This document shows, one piece after another, positions 1 to 9,718 of a DNA stretch of 64,000 nt. The translations under genes were made by a program, and so were the position numbers. Numbering within the stretch: position 1 is the first letter of the stretch; every line of letters starts with the position of its first letter. This DNA is from Macrostomum hystrix (taxonomy: Eukaryota > Platyhelminthes > Macrostomidae): contig CATNEN010000024.1 in the NCBI GenBank assembly GCA_950097015.1, positions 1,617,501 to 1,681,500 of the forward strand. Direction: 5' to 3'. The notes under the pieces were generated by a model. The model saw only the letters and a list, made by a program, of their open reading frames with translations, made no database searches and was not told where the DNA came from.

Positions 1-1764
1 CGGAAACTGCCGTTTGGCGTCGTAGCGGCCAAGGCGAGGGCCGAGCATCCAGGCTGCCACGGCGGCTGAAACCGCGCCGAGGAAGTGGACGGCCCCGGAG
101 CCGGCGATGTCAACGCAGCCCAGCCGGTGGAGGAAGCCGCGCCTGTCCCACACCCAGTGGGCGGGGATGCAGTACACGAGGGTGTTCACGAAGGAGAACA
201 CAATGTACGAGTCGAGGCGCGCGCGTTCTGCCATCGCGCCCGAAACGATGGTGGTGGCTGTGGTGGCGAAGCTGCGAGGATAAAGACAAATTAATTTCGA
301 TGCACTTCGAGTAGATTCAGCGCTTCGAGTGGCGACTCTCGCACCAAGGTCCTGAGCTCGAATCCGCGGCGAGGCCAAATTCATTTGGGGTGCAGCCACG
401 GAGAGAAGGCTTGTGGGATGGCCCGTGCTTGTGAGCACAGTGAGAGGTGGCGATGAGAAAGTCCGGGCAGATGCACCACCTGTGCGAGTGTGTGTCTACG
501 TACAGTATCAGTGTGTATTAATGCCTCTTCGCTAGCTGATGCTCGTCTGTCATCAAATGATGTGCCATTGCCCACAGCCTCATTACAAATTTCTAGCACT
601 TTTAAAACACATCAGAAACAATGGAAAGCCTCATAAAGGAGCCACGAGTGAAACACCTTGGCAACTACGCTCGAAGTTCACCTGAGCTGGAACACGAAGG
701 TGGCAAAGCTGGTGCCCATATCGGGTGCGCCGGGATTCCGGTCAACAAAGAAGTCACCCCAGCCGGAAAAGCCGCCAGTGTTGTCTTTGCCGAACGACAG
801 GCCGTAGCCAAACATCCAGTAAGATATTCCACCGAACACGACGTCCACTACATTCTTGACCATGATGTTCACCTGGTTCTTTACTTGGACGTTGCCAGCT
901 TCTAGGAGCCCGAAACCTGGGGATTTTCATCAGTCAGTCAGTCAGTCAGTCAGTCAGTCAGTCAGTCAGTCAGTCAGTCAGTCAGTCAGTCAGTCAGTCA
1001 GTCAGTCAGTCAGTCAGTCAGTCAGTCAGTCAGTCAGTCAGTCAGTCAGTCAGTCAGTCAGTCAGTCAGTCAGTCAGTCAGTCAGTCAGTCAGTCAGTCA
1101 GTCAGTCAGTCAGTCAGTCAGTCAGTCAGTCAGTCAGTCAGTCAGTCAGTCAGTCAGTCAGTCAGTCAGTCAGTCAGTCAGTCAGTCAGTCAGTCAGTCA
1201 GTCAGTCAGTCAGTCAGTCAGTCAGTCAGTCAGTCAGTCAGTCAGTCAGTCAGTCAGTCAGTCAGTCAGTCAGTCAGTCAGTCAGTCAGTCAGTCAGTCA
1301 GTCAGTCAGTCAGTCAGTCAGTCAGTCAGTCAGTCAGTCAGTCAGTCAGTCAGTCAGTCAGTCAGTCAGTCAGTCAGTCAGTCAGTCAGTCAGTCAGTCA
1401 GTCAGTCAGTCAGTCAGTCAGTCAGTCAGTCAGTCAGTCAGTCAGTCAGTCAGTCAGTCAGTCAGTCAGTCAGTCAGTCAGTCAGTCAGTCAGTCAGTCA
1501 GTCAGTCAGTCAGTCAGTCAGTCAGTCAGTCAGTCAGTCAGTCAGTCAGTCAGTCAGTCAGTCAGTCAGTCAGTCAGTCAGTCAGTCAGTCCATGCGAAC
1601 GCACCCGATTGCATTGTGAAGATGATGAAGCTGCAGGCCAGAATCCATGTAGCATCGTCATGAAAAGCCGTTTCGGTGGTTGGCGTCGCTGCCGCTGGGT
1701 CACCTGTTGTGACGTTGGCGGAGGTGCCACCGCCTCCGCCAGGTACGGTGTCCCAAATTGGCAT
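1..1764 (-). CDS. Ammonium transporter (AMT family), 5' exons, truncated by the window edge
   Basis: AMT proteins are multi-pass membrane channels that carry NH4+/NH3 across the plasma membrane. Three minus-strand exons are visible: 1764-1605, 916-682 and 271-1 (continues off the window), all with GT-AG introns in consistent phase. In order the exons carry TM1 with WILACSFIIFTMQSG, then GFGLLEAG across the first splice, GISYWMFGYGLSFG, the join FVFQL/SFATTAT, then TIVSGAMAER, PAHWVW and DIAGSGAVH; these are hallmark AMT stretches. I start at the ATG at 1764; the frame stays open a little upstream, so an extra 5' exon is possible. Intron 1 is one perfect TGAC array and intron 2 holds a SINE. 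Family assignment is sure; whether it is an AMT1-like or another subtype cannot be told from this fragment. Confidence 0.92.
327..590 (+). mobile_element. tRNA-derived SINE, diverged copy 1
   Basis: Lies in intron 2 of the ammonium transporter, antisense to it. The B-box-like GAGCTCGAATCC, the GGCGAGGCC segment, the GGAGAGAAGGCTTG segment and the 3' part (GATGAGAAAGTCCGGGCAG, then AAATGATGTGCCATTGCCCACAGCC) match the copies at 54818-55187 and 25519-25905. The A-box region is degraded and the copy is the most diverged of the set. Confidence 0.75.
931..1590. repeat. Perfect tetranucleotide microsatellite (CAGT)165
   Basis: An uninterrupted CAGT/GTCA run of 660 bases (165 copies) with no substitution seen. 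It fills almost the whole of ammonium transporter intron 1 (917-1604). Because the unit is 4 bp, every frame reads an open S-V-S-Q type string, so the long open frame there is an artefact. Confidence 0.97.
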
Positions 1765-1805
1765 GCCGGACACCTGACTAACAATCGTATTGTATGCTTC
1801 AGGTG

Positions 1806-2290
1806 AAATTTCAGGGCTCAGATACAGCAGTAACTTTTAGGTCGTTAAATACATGCAGGTTATCACAATAATGTGGAGAAGCTTAAAAGCTTAAGATGGA
1901 CAGGTGCATGAGCTCAGCCCCGCTAACAGAGACATTGCGGGCACGCCCTGTAGAGATCGGGGAATGGGTTTAGGGAAGTCGATCCAACGCGTGAATGTGT
2001 GACATCCGACACTGGCTGGCCATTGCTTGGATGCATCAAATATTCCATGCCACCGGCACAGCTGGACGAGAAAATCACTTGGAGATTGAGGCAGGTGAAG
2101 TACATTGTGTCACCGAGGGCCCAAACTTTTATCTTGTATCTTGTATCTAGATCTAGACCTCCCATCTAGACTATATGGCGCGATGGTCTTAACCAACCTG
2201 GCTGTGAGAACATGTGAGCCACTTTAGTGCAAATTTTGCGATTTTTATTCGGTCGCACAGTATAGCATTGTCCGCATTCTAACAAACCTA
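1806..2290. other. Spacer, nothing recognised
   Basis: Region 5' of the ammonium transporter gene (minus strand), so its promoter may be here. No convincing exon, RNA gene or repeat seen apart from a few short CTAGAT-type repeats near 2150. Confidence 0.4.
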
Positions 2291-2295
2291 CTGTT

Positions 2296-3114
2296 CAACC
2301 TGAGGAACTGGGAGAGTGGCAGCTCAAGCTGAGGATCTGGGAGACTTAAAGCTCAAGCTGAGGATCTGGGAGACTGACAGCTCAAACTGAGGATCTGGGA
2401 GACTGACAGCTTAAGCTGAGGATCTGGGAGAGTGGCAGCTCAAGCTGAGGTTCTGGGAGACTGACAGCTCAAACTGAGGATCTGGGAGACTGACAGCTCA
2501 AACTGAGGATCTGGGAGAGTGGCAGCTCAAGCTGAGGATCTGGGAGAGTGGCAGCTCAAGCTGAGGTTCTGGGAGACTGACAGCTCAACCTGAGGATCTG
2601 GGAGACTGACAGCTCAAACTGAGGATCTGGGAGACTGACAGCTCAAACTGAGGATCTGGGAGAGTGGCAGCTCAAGCTGAGGTTCTGGGAGACTGACAGC
2701 TCAAACTGAGGATCTGGGAGAGTGGCAGCTCAACCTGAGGATCTGGGAGAGTGGCAGCTCAACCTGAGGATCTGGGAGACTGACAGCTCAACCTGAGGAT
2801 CTGGGAGACTGACAGCTCAACCTGAGGATCTGGGAGAGTGACAGCTCAACCTGAGGACCTGGGAGAGTGGCAGCTCAAGCTGAGGTTCTGGGAGAGTGGC
2901 AGCTCAAGCTGAGGTTCTGGGAGAGTGGCAGCTTAAGCTGAGGATCTGGGAGAGTGGCAGCTTAAGCTGAGGTTCTGGGAGAGTGGCAGCTCAACCTGAG
3001 GTTCTGGGAGAGTGGCAGCTCAAGCTGAGGTTCTGGGAGAGTGGCAGCTTAAGCTGAGGATCTGGGAGAGTGACAGCTCAACCTGAGGATCTGGGAGAGT
3101 GACAGCTCAACCCA
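2296..3114. repeat. 29-bp minisatellite, about 28 copies
   Basis: Unit like AGGATCTGGGAGAGTGGCAG plus CTCAAGCTG. Two alternating variants (GAGAGTGGCAG and GAGACTGACAG) are interspersed in blocks, which points to unequal exchange. Confidence 0.95.
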
Positions 3115-3115
3115 G

Positions 3116-3663
3116 CCACATGGTTTTTCAGCTAATTGTTCAACGTGAAGTTTTGGGAAAGTTAACTCTCGAATATTTAATACCATCGAAAATTGATTCA
3201 CAAATTCATAAGACGAGAGTACCTCTGTGCTGTTTGATGTTCATAAGTAACAGTAGAACAAGCGGCAAAGCTTTACTTTAGTATGCAACAAGTGCTCGTA
3301 CACACTCAGTAGCGAATATCGACATTTACAGAGCTAGTAGTCATTTTTTACTGAATAACAGCTAATATCAATGGCAGCAAATGTAAAACAAAACAAATGG
3401 CGACTCCGAGTTAAATAACAAAGACTGAAACACGCATTGCACTAAGCAGAAGCGGTCAAGCTTCAACAGATTCACTTCAAGAGGCCTTTGTACATGGGAC
3501 TGTGATGTTTGGTGCGAGAAACGCAAAGGTTAAAATTACAAAACAAATGATTCACGCAGGGGTTCGCCGGATGACTAAACTCGGACCTCGATCGCAGTGC
3601 GAGCAGTTCATTGACAAAAAAATCTGAGAGAAACCTGAGAGCTGCCTGAAGGGATTCAGTGCG
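3116..3663. other. 3' flank of the p75NTR-like gene, nothing else seen
   Basis: AT-rich sequence downstream of the receptor stop codon; presumably 3' UTR and spacer. No other exon supported. Confidence 0.4.
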
Positions 3664-4485
3664 TCACACGGTGGTCAGTTCAACTGCTTCGCAGCTGCTG
3701 ACATTCGCGCCGCTATCCGCTGGCCGATGTCGGCGACGCTTTTGACGCTCGGACGCGGAGTCACCGCGCGGCTGGCGCTGACAGGCCCGCAAAGCTTCCG
3801 ACAGGCCGGCCCCGGCCAGCAGGCGGCGCAGCTCGCCGACGGTGGCTGCAGAATCGGCGGCTTCGCTGAAGCGGCTCAGAAGGAGGCCTGCTGGGCTCGT
3901 GGAGTCGCTCTTTGCTAGGGACTCCAGCTCCGAGACAATGTCAGCGTCGAAGCCTGCGGCGGGAATAATCGACAAAAGCTTCTTTTTAGCTCTACTATCA
4001 GTAGTACTAATAGGCAATTGGAAATTTCATTTAAAATTCATTCTTTTTCTTCATCCATGGCATAGACTTGCAATGCATTCTGCTCCTTTACCCGTATGAT
4101 AGATTAGCAATCCATTCTGCTCCTTCATCAAGCAAGCAAGTCTCACCCATCTCGCCAGCCAGTGCCTTCCAGCCGTCCTGACTGCTCAGTGCCTGCTCCA
4201 GCTTCTTCCTCTGCGTCTCGGGCAGCAGTGCAAGCTTCAAAGTATCGCCGCTGTCGCAATCTAATTCGACACCTTCGGGCGCAGTTTCCTTCAGCGGAGC
4301 GGTGACACCGGCCGCGTGCGGGTGCGCCGGCTGGAGCTTGGCGTCGCGGCCGCGGCTGCGCGCGTGCTTGAGCACAATCCAGAGCACCAGGCCGCAGATG
4401 AGGGCGCCCAGGAGGCCGCAGTAGAGCGGGATCAGGTTGCTGGCCACCGCGGGCGCTCTGGATGGAATCGGCTGCTCAAGCGGCT
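3664..4485 (-). CDS. p75 neurotrophin receptor-like (TNFR superfamily), transmembrane and death-domain exons
   Basis: p75NTR is a TNF-receptor-superfamily protein that binds neurotrophins outside the cell and signals through a cytoplasmic death domain. Two minus-strand exons are supported: 4485-4147 and 3953-3664 (stop TGA). The intron starts GTGAGA and ends CCGCAG, phase 1. The first exon carries the transmembrane segment NLIPLYCGLLGALICGLV, close to the vertebrate p75NTR membrane helix including its conserved Cys. It continues with a basic juxtamembrane stretch and the death-domain start (LPETQRKKLEQAL, WKALAGEMG). The second exon finishes the death domain (GFDADIVSELESLA, then SPAGLLLSRFSEAADSA, ATVGELRRLLAGAGLSEAL) and ends in ELTTV, a class I PDZ ligand. 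The first exon reads past 4147 into the intron without the splice; splicing restores the death-domain alignment. The cysteine-rich extracellular exons should lie above 4485; I could not find them. Confidence 0.85.
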
Positions 4486-6361
4486 CTGTGTGGCAAACGG
4501 TGCAGCAAATATAATTAAGAGACCGGGAGACAACCAACCTGGATACCGCACCGTCAGGCAGGTTAACATGAACCAGGTGCAGATTGCTCAGCAACCACAA
4601 TCAGTGAGGGCTCGCTTTCGAATCATTGAATCGAAAAAAAACACGAAACATCAAGGATAAGATGCTTCAGTAAATGAATAGACACGAAGTAGATAAGAAT
4701 GAGTGTGGGACAGCCCGGATCTCCGGTGGCATAGAATGAAATTTAAATTTACAATCGTTGCTATCTGCCTCTCCCAATGTGTCCTAGCGAGTTCCTCGAT
4801 CGATCGATCAGTCGCGGGGCTTCGGTTACGCAATCACAAAGAACCGACGCGAGGCAGGCAGCCTTGTAAACAATGTGATTCCATCCTAAGTTTTCCTTGT
4901 TCCCCTTATCTCAGTGAGTTATATTTATCTGTTCCGAAAGCTTCGATGGCAACCGCGCGGACTCGACTGTTGGGGAGTGATTTTTGCATCGACAATGTTT
5001 GCACTTTGCACACAAGTGGGCGGCATTTGGTAAAACTGGCAAATGCGGCTGTCCTCCATGGACAACCACTACAGCCACAATTTGGTAATTTAAGAAAATA
5101 TTTCAGTAGAAAATTGCTAGAGGCCGTGTATGATATCCATGGCTAGTCTTGATCCCGAGACTGAGGTTATTGGCCATAGACATTTTGCTAGTCGGAACAC
5201 TTGTAGATTTATCCCCCCTTTTGTCCCAGGCGAGTGACTATGGCGTACGTTTTCATATTTTCCCTAGGTGAAAAAGTAATTTATTTCCCGCTGCCCAGAA
5301 AAAAATCGGAACAACAGTTAAAAACTAACGCCCGTTGCAATTACGGAGGATACATACCATACTTTCTATCGTAGGCACCGAACCTCCGCATCGCGTGACT
5401 GCTGTGGATCAGTTCACAGTATAAAGACCAAGGGAGCACTTCTCTTTCTGTAATATCCCAATTTTTTTTTACAATTGACTTGAAAATCCAGAACATGGCC
5501 TTACATTCTCTACCTGATCCGATGAAACAAATTCCAGAATCACCAATTATCGGCATCATCAAGATATTCAAGGATTCTCGTCGGGGTGTCAGTTGGCAAA
5601 AACCATCAATAAAGGCGTAATTTTTCTGCTCCTAAAATTTCAAAATGAAACCTTGTCGGTTCCGCAAGCTATGCCAATCAGTCGCAGCGCAGGAACCTTT
5701 GATCTCAGCATCCCAGTCACCGGGGTCCCCATCATCACCGTCTGGAGCATCGGCGGCGACCCTACCTTCAACAAAGGCACCTGATCGACATCTCAAAGGA
5801 TCTATAGTTATCAAAGGAATTCTAGATTAACAATAACAGGTAAATGAAGGCAAGGTGTCTTGCCAAAGTTGAGGACAAGGCAAGTAGGCAAAACACTGAG
5901 CGATAAATCAGTGATGGGCGGCTTCTGGTCTGCCCTCCCGCACTGCCGTCAGCTCCCCTATTTGGTCCTTAGCTGGAGGCTGCTGAAGGGTCAGTGCCTC
6001 TGCAAATTCGATCCGCGACCTTCACGCTCCGAGCTGCGGGCCAAGACCTGACTGACTGATGACCGTCGAGCTAGGTGGGGTGGTTGTGTCACATACACCG
6101 GCGCGTGTAAAATACTGATCCCTGCTGTGTGGGCATGGACCGCTCGGGTACTTTTAACTTGAAAGAAAAGTGTTGGGCTTAAGGTGCCGGCCAGAAGATT
6201 GGGAAGAAAGGTAAAGCAAAAAATAGTTTCCACTTTTTCCAACCGGCTCTCAGTCACCTGAATGTCACAGCTTAACTGAATGGCTGCTGCTGCTGTTGTT
6301 GTTGTTACTGCTGCTGCTCCTGCTATGCCAACTGGATTGCTGTGCTCACGAGCTCCACTGA
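4486..6361. other. Probable intron or 5' region of the p75NTR-like gene; no exon assigned
   Basis: No cysteine-rich TNFR repeats could be read here on the minus strand. A GC-rich stretch at about 5650-5785 is open in several frames on both strands but matches nothing I know. A (GATC)4 run is at about 4797. The piggyBac-like fragment starting near 5413 is listed separately. Confidence 0.35.
5413..5605 (+). mobile_element. piggyBac-like short element, degenerate fragment
   Basis: Starts TTCACAGTATAAAGACCAAG and contains CCGATGAAACAAATTCCAGA and TCTCGTCGGGGTGTC. These match the elements at 45940-46183 and, inverted, 61706-62066. Its first TTAA is mutated to TTCA. No coding capacity. Confidence 0.45.
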
Positions 6362-6366
6362 TCATC

Positions 6367-6834
6367 CAGTCAGCGGGCCTTCACCTCCCATCCCTGAACC
6401 TTCATCAGCGGGCCTTCACCTCCAATCCCTGAACCTTCATCAGCGGGCCTTCACCTCCCATCCCTGAACCTTCATCAGCGGGCCTTCACCTCCCATCCCT
6501 GAACCTTCATCAGCGGGCCTTCACCTCCCATCCCTGAACCTTCATCAGCGGGTCATCACCTCCAATCCCTGAACCTTCATCAGCGGGCCTTCACCTCCCA
6601 TCCCTGAACCTTCATCAGCGGGCCTTCACCGCCCATCCCCGAACCTTCATCAGCGGGACATCACCTCCCATCCCTGAACCTTCATCAGCGGGCCTTCGCC
6701 TCCCATCCCTGAACCTTCATCAGCGGTTCATCATCTCCCATGCCTGAACCTTCATCAGCGGGCCTTCGCCTCCCATCCCTGAACCTTCATCAGCGGGTCA
6801 TCACCGCCCATCCCTGAACCTTCATCAGCGGGTC
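6367..6834. repeat. 35-bp minisatellite, about 13 copies
   Basis: Unit CAGCGGGCCTTCACCTCCCA followed by TCCCTGAACCTTCAT, with few substitutions between copies. It ends in a short decayed tail of GAACCTTTAAC-type repeats to about 6885. Confidence 0.95.
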
Positions 6835-6885
6835 CTTTAACGAACCTTTAACATGAACCTTAATTAACCTGAACCTTTAACGAAG

Positions 6886-8168
6886 CCTATACCATTTTTA
6901 CGGAATAGACTAACAAAATATGAAGAATGGCACCCGGCAATAATTAAGATACCTAGACTTAGGTCAAGCTAATCAGCTTTCACGGACAGGTTGGGCAATT
7001 TCAACTAGAGGTAGCTCGTTGAAAAATCATGGATGGGGGCTATAAAACCGTAGTGATTTGTTGCACCTCCCAGAGCCAGAGAGCGATACAAATAAATAAT
7101 AGTTTTCTGGTGGGTTCGACTGCAATTTACCTTCGCATGCACAGGGGCAGAGCTAACCAACACCTTTTAAATTAGGCATGGAGCGGGGTGGGTGGAGTGT
7201 GTGCGCAAGGCTCCTTTGTGGATGCGCCGCCGCCGCCTCTCGTATAGCTTATGTTGTGAGTCAAGGCAGGGCCAGCGTGTTAACTGGCGGTTACGGTCAG
7301 ACTTTACGACCGGAAAGTTTTATTGCCCTTCGGGTTCTTTACACTATTTAACTGGGAAAAAGCAGCTACACAGAGGGAGAGAGAGAGATCAAACGCGCCG
7401 CCGCTAAATAACCAACCAAGAGCCAAGCCTCATTCGCAATGCCCACTGGTGCCAGCCGCCTTTAAAACTAGTGATTTACAGCCCCTCCCCTTTGGTCTGG
7501 CCAGCCCACCCCCTCCGCCCGGTGTCACTTTGCGGTTCGGGTCGAAAACAATCGCTATAGAGAGTTATAAGCTATGCTATTATTAAAGGCTGTCTTTAAG
7601 AGGCTGTCTGCAGACGGAGCAGACGCATACAGTACAGGCGAGCAGAAAAAAATTGAAAGCAGAATTAAATTTAGAGTAAATCCAATAACTGCAAATTCTC
7701 ATTTTCAGAGTTACAACTGCTGCTATCAAGGAGAATAGACGGCGCGTCGTCTGCATCTGCCTACCAGCTAGTCCCAGATAGAGGACACAGGAAGGAATGA
7801 GGCGAACCCAGTTTTGGGACACAGAATCTTTGAAGGATTGAATGAAAACTTTTTACTGCTGGTCGATACGATGAGAAAGCCCTGCTGTTATTTGTGAATC
7901 AGGGTTTCAATAAATTGCGTCTTTAGGAAAATTCAACAACTGGCCCGCCTTCATGTGAGAAAAGAAAATGATAAAAGGAGAACTGAGTAAAAATAACTAA
8001 GAATGATACATGACAAAATTGAACACAATTTTAATGAGAGTATGAAGTCCGTAATCTAAAGTCCACAGCACAGGCCATTACGCATAACGAAATTGTAATT
8101 TACAAGTCTATGTTGACGAAGTAGGGAGTTGATAAAATCCTATGTTTTCTAGAACCAGCGGCATAACC
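6886..8168. other. Spacer, nothing recognised
   Basis: No exon, RNA or complete mobile element could be supported on either strand. A GC-richer patch at 7190-7560 is open in more than one frame without family similarity. Confidence 0.35.
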
Positions 8169-8176
8169 TCATTAAG

Positions 8177-8994
8177 CAGTGTTGGACGCGTTACCAAAAT
8201 AAGTAACGGCAATGGCGGTAACGATTGTTACTGACCATTTGATTAAGGGAAAATAAGGTAACGAAATAATACAAAAATAGTAACGGTCGTTACTTTTACT
8301 CGTTACTTTGTTTTTTACACCTCTACCAAAAATCTGCTATTTTTTATGTAAGCATGTTATAAATACGTGTAGCTTTGTTTATCGGTCACTGCTCACATCA
8401 TATGTTGTAATTTCCAACATCGTCCACTTTTTTAGACACCCTTATCACTATCACTCTCACCATATCGGGCTAGGGTTTAGTAGCCATGAGATCACAAAGA
8501 TTTTAGATTAAATGGCTGATATTGATGACTGATGGGAATATAAAATTGTCGTCCGAGTCAGACTATAGCATCAGACTAGAGTCAGTCTCGATGTATTGAC
8601 CGATAAATATTTCACGAAATGTGGAGTTCACAACAAGAAGAAACAAAAAGCTTCTAATAAAAATGAATGCAAAATGTATCAATGTAAAACAAAGAAATCG
8701 AAAGATATAGTTGCTAGTTATATAAATTTGACTATTTTTATGCTAGTAATTCGAATATAAAATTTGAAAATTTGAAACGTTTTAAATGCAGCAAAATAAA
8801 TAATTTACAGTGCTGCTAATTTCTAATTAATTTAACAGGTAACGAAAACTGGTAACGGGAAATGCACATTGTTGGCAACGACTAGTTACCATCATTTTCG
8901 TTACCAGCCCGTGGTAACGCGAAAAATTAACGTTGCAAAAAGTAACGATCGTTACAAAATTGGTAACTAGTAACGAGTAACGCGCCCAACACTG
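8177..8994. mobile_element. Non-autonomous hAT-type DNA transposon, 818 bp
   Basis: Left end CAGTGTTGGACGCGTTACC and right end, read inverted, CAGTGTTGGGCGCGTTACTC form near-identical terminal inverted repeats of the classic hAT kind. It is flanked by a perfect 8-bp target duplication TCATTAAG (8169-8176 and 8995-9002). Multiple GTAACG motifs in both orientations fill the subterminal regions. No transposase frame, so mobility would need a helper element. Confidence 0.92.
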
Positions 8995-9002
8995 TCATTA
9001 AG

Positions 9003-9292
9003 TACTCATGTTAAAACATTTGGCGCCAATTCGGAATTCAGGTAATCAGAGCTAATTAGCTAATCAGTAGAGCTAGCACAACTTAAAGGTATTAATATAT
9101 CTAACTCTCAATGGATAGGTGTGAGGTTAAGAGCCTCATAGCTTCAGTTCATCCAGCTGCAAACTGGGTACCAGACATCAGCTAGCGAAGAAATTTGGTG
9201 AATGTAAAGTACCCCAGTCCATGGACTGAACGGCTGCGACTGAAAGACTACTTTCGGCTCGGACATTGTCCAAATCAAGACGCGCCACTCAC
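9003..9292. other. Spacer with a cluster of TAAT cores
   Basis: At 9041-9070 three TAAT/ATTA cores lie within about 30 bases (TAATCAG, CTAATTAG, CTAATCAG), a pattern typical of homeodomain binding. No gene is supported here. Confidence 0.25.
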
Positions 9293-9431
9293 CCGCGGTC
9301 GAGACTGTCCGATTGTTGGCGCCGCCGCCGCCCACCTGCGCCTGGCCATTGTCAATTAGCAACTTCCAGTCGAAGTCTGACAGCTGCTCAGCGGCTGCCT
9401 CCGGCCTCCTATTGCTGGGATTGGGAGCCAT
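9293..9431 (-). CDS. Possible first coding exon of an unknown gene
   Basis: An ATG at 9431 opens 46 codons of GC-richer, codon-like sequence containing LSDFDWKLLIDNGQAQ, ending at a good GTGAGT donor in phase 1. The DFDWKL stretch faintly recalls the start of COMM domains, but those are C-terminal and no matching downstream exon was found. The frame is also open upstream of the ATG. Treat as a candidate only. Confidence 0.25.
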
Positions 9432-9718
9432 CGATGTGTTTGTACGCAGCTTCTGATGACTGAATTTGATGTCTAAATTAGGCAAAAAGACTCTCAAAAA
9501 ACTGCCGAATTTACGGAACAGAGGGGAGCCGCTATTTCTTATATTTACTGCACTTGACTTTGCCTGTAACTGTGCTTCTTCTCCCAGCCAATAGCAGCTG
9601 AGCTTGGTTTGCAAGGCGCTATTGACGAACACATAAATTCTTAGATTTGAGAGGGAGTCTAGGGCCTCCAGGCCTAGCCAATAAGCGTGGAGTGCGGGTA
9701 AATGATAGGAGAGAAAAA

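Noticed and set aside
856-1806. 316-codon plus-strand frame of SVSQ repeats
   Set aside because: Reading of the CAGT microsatellite antisense to the ammonium transporter.
4738-5146. Plus-strand frame starting MKFKFTIVAICLSQCVLA, resembling a signal peptide
   Set aside because: The rest shows no domain, codon pattern or splice support, and it lies in the probable p75NTR intron. Kept only as a curiosity.
5645-5785. GC-rich segment open in three plus frames and on the minus strand
   Set aside because: No frame gives a recognisable protein or paired splice sites; the cysteine-rich repeats expected for p75NTR are absent.
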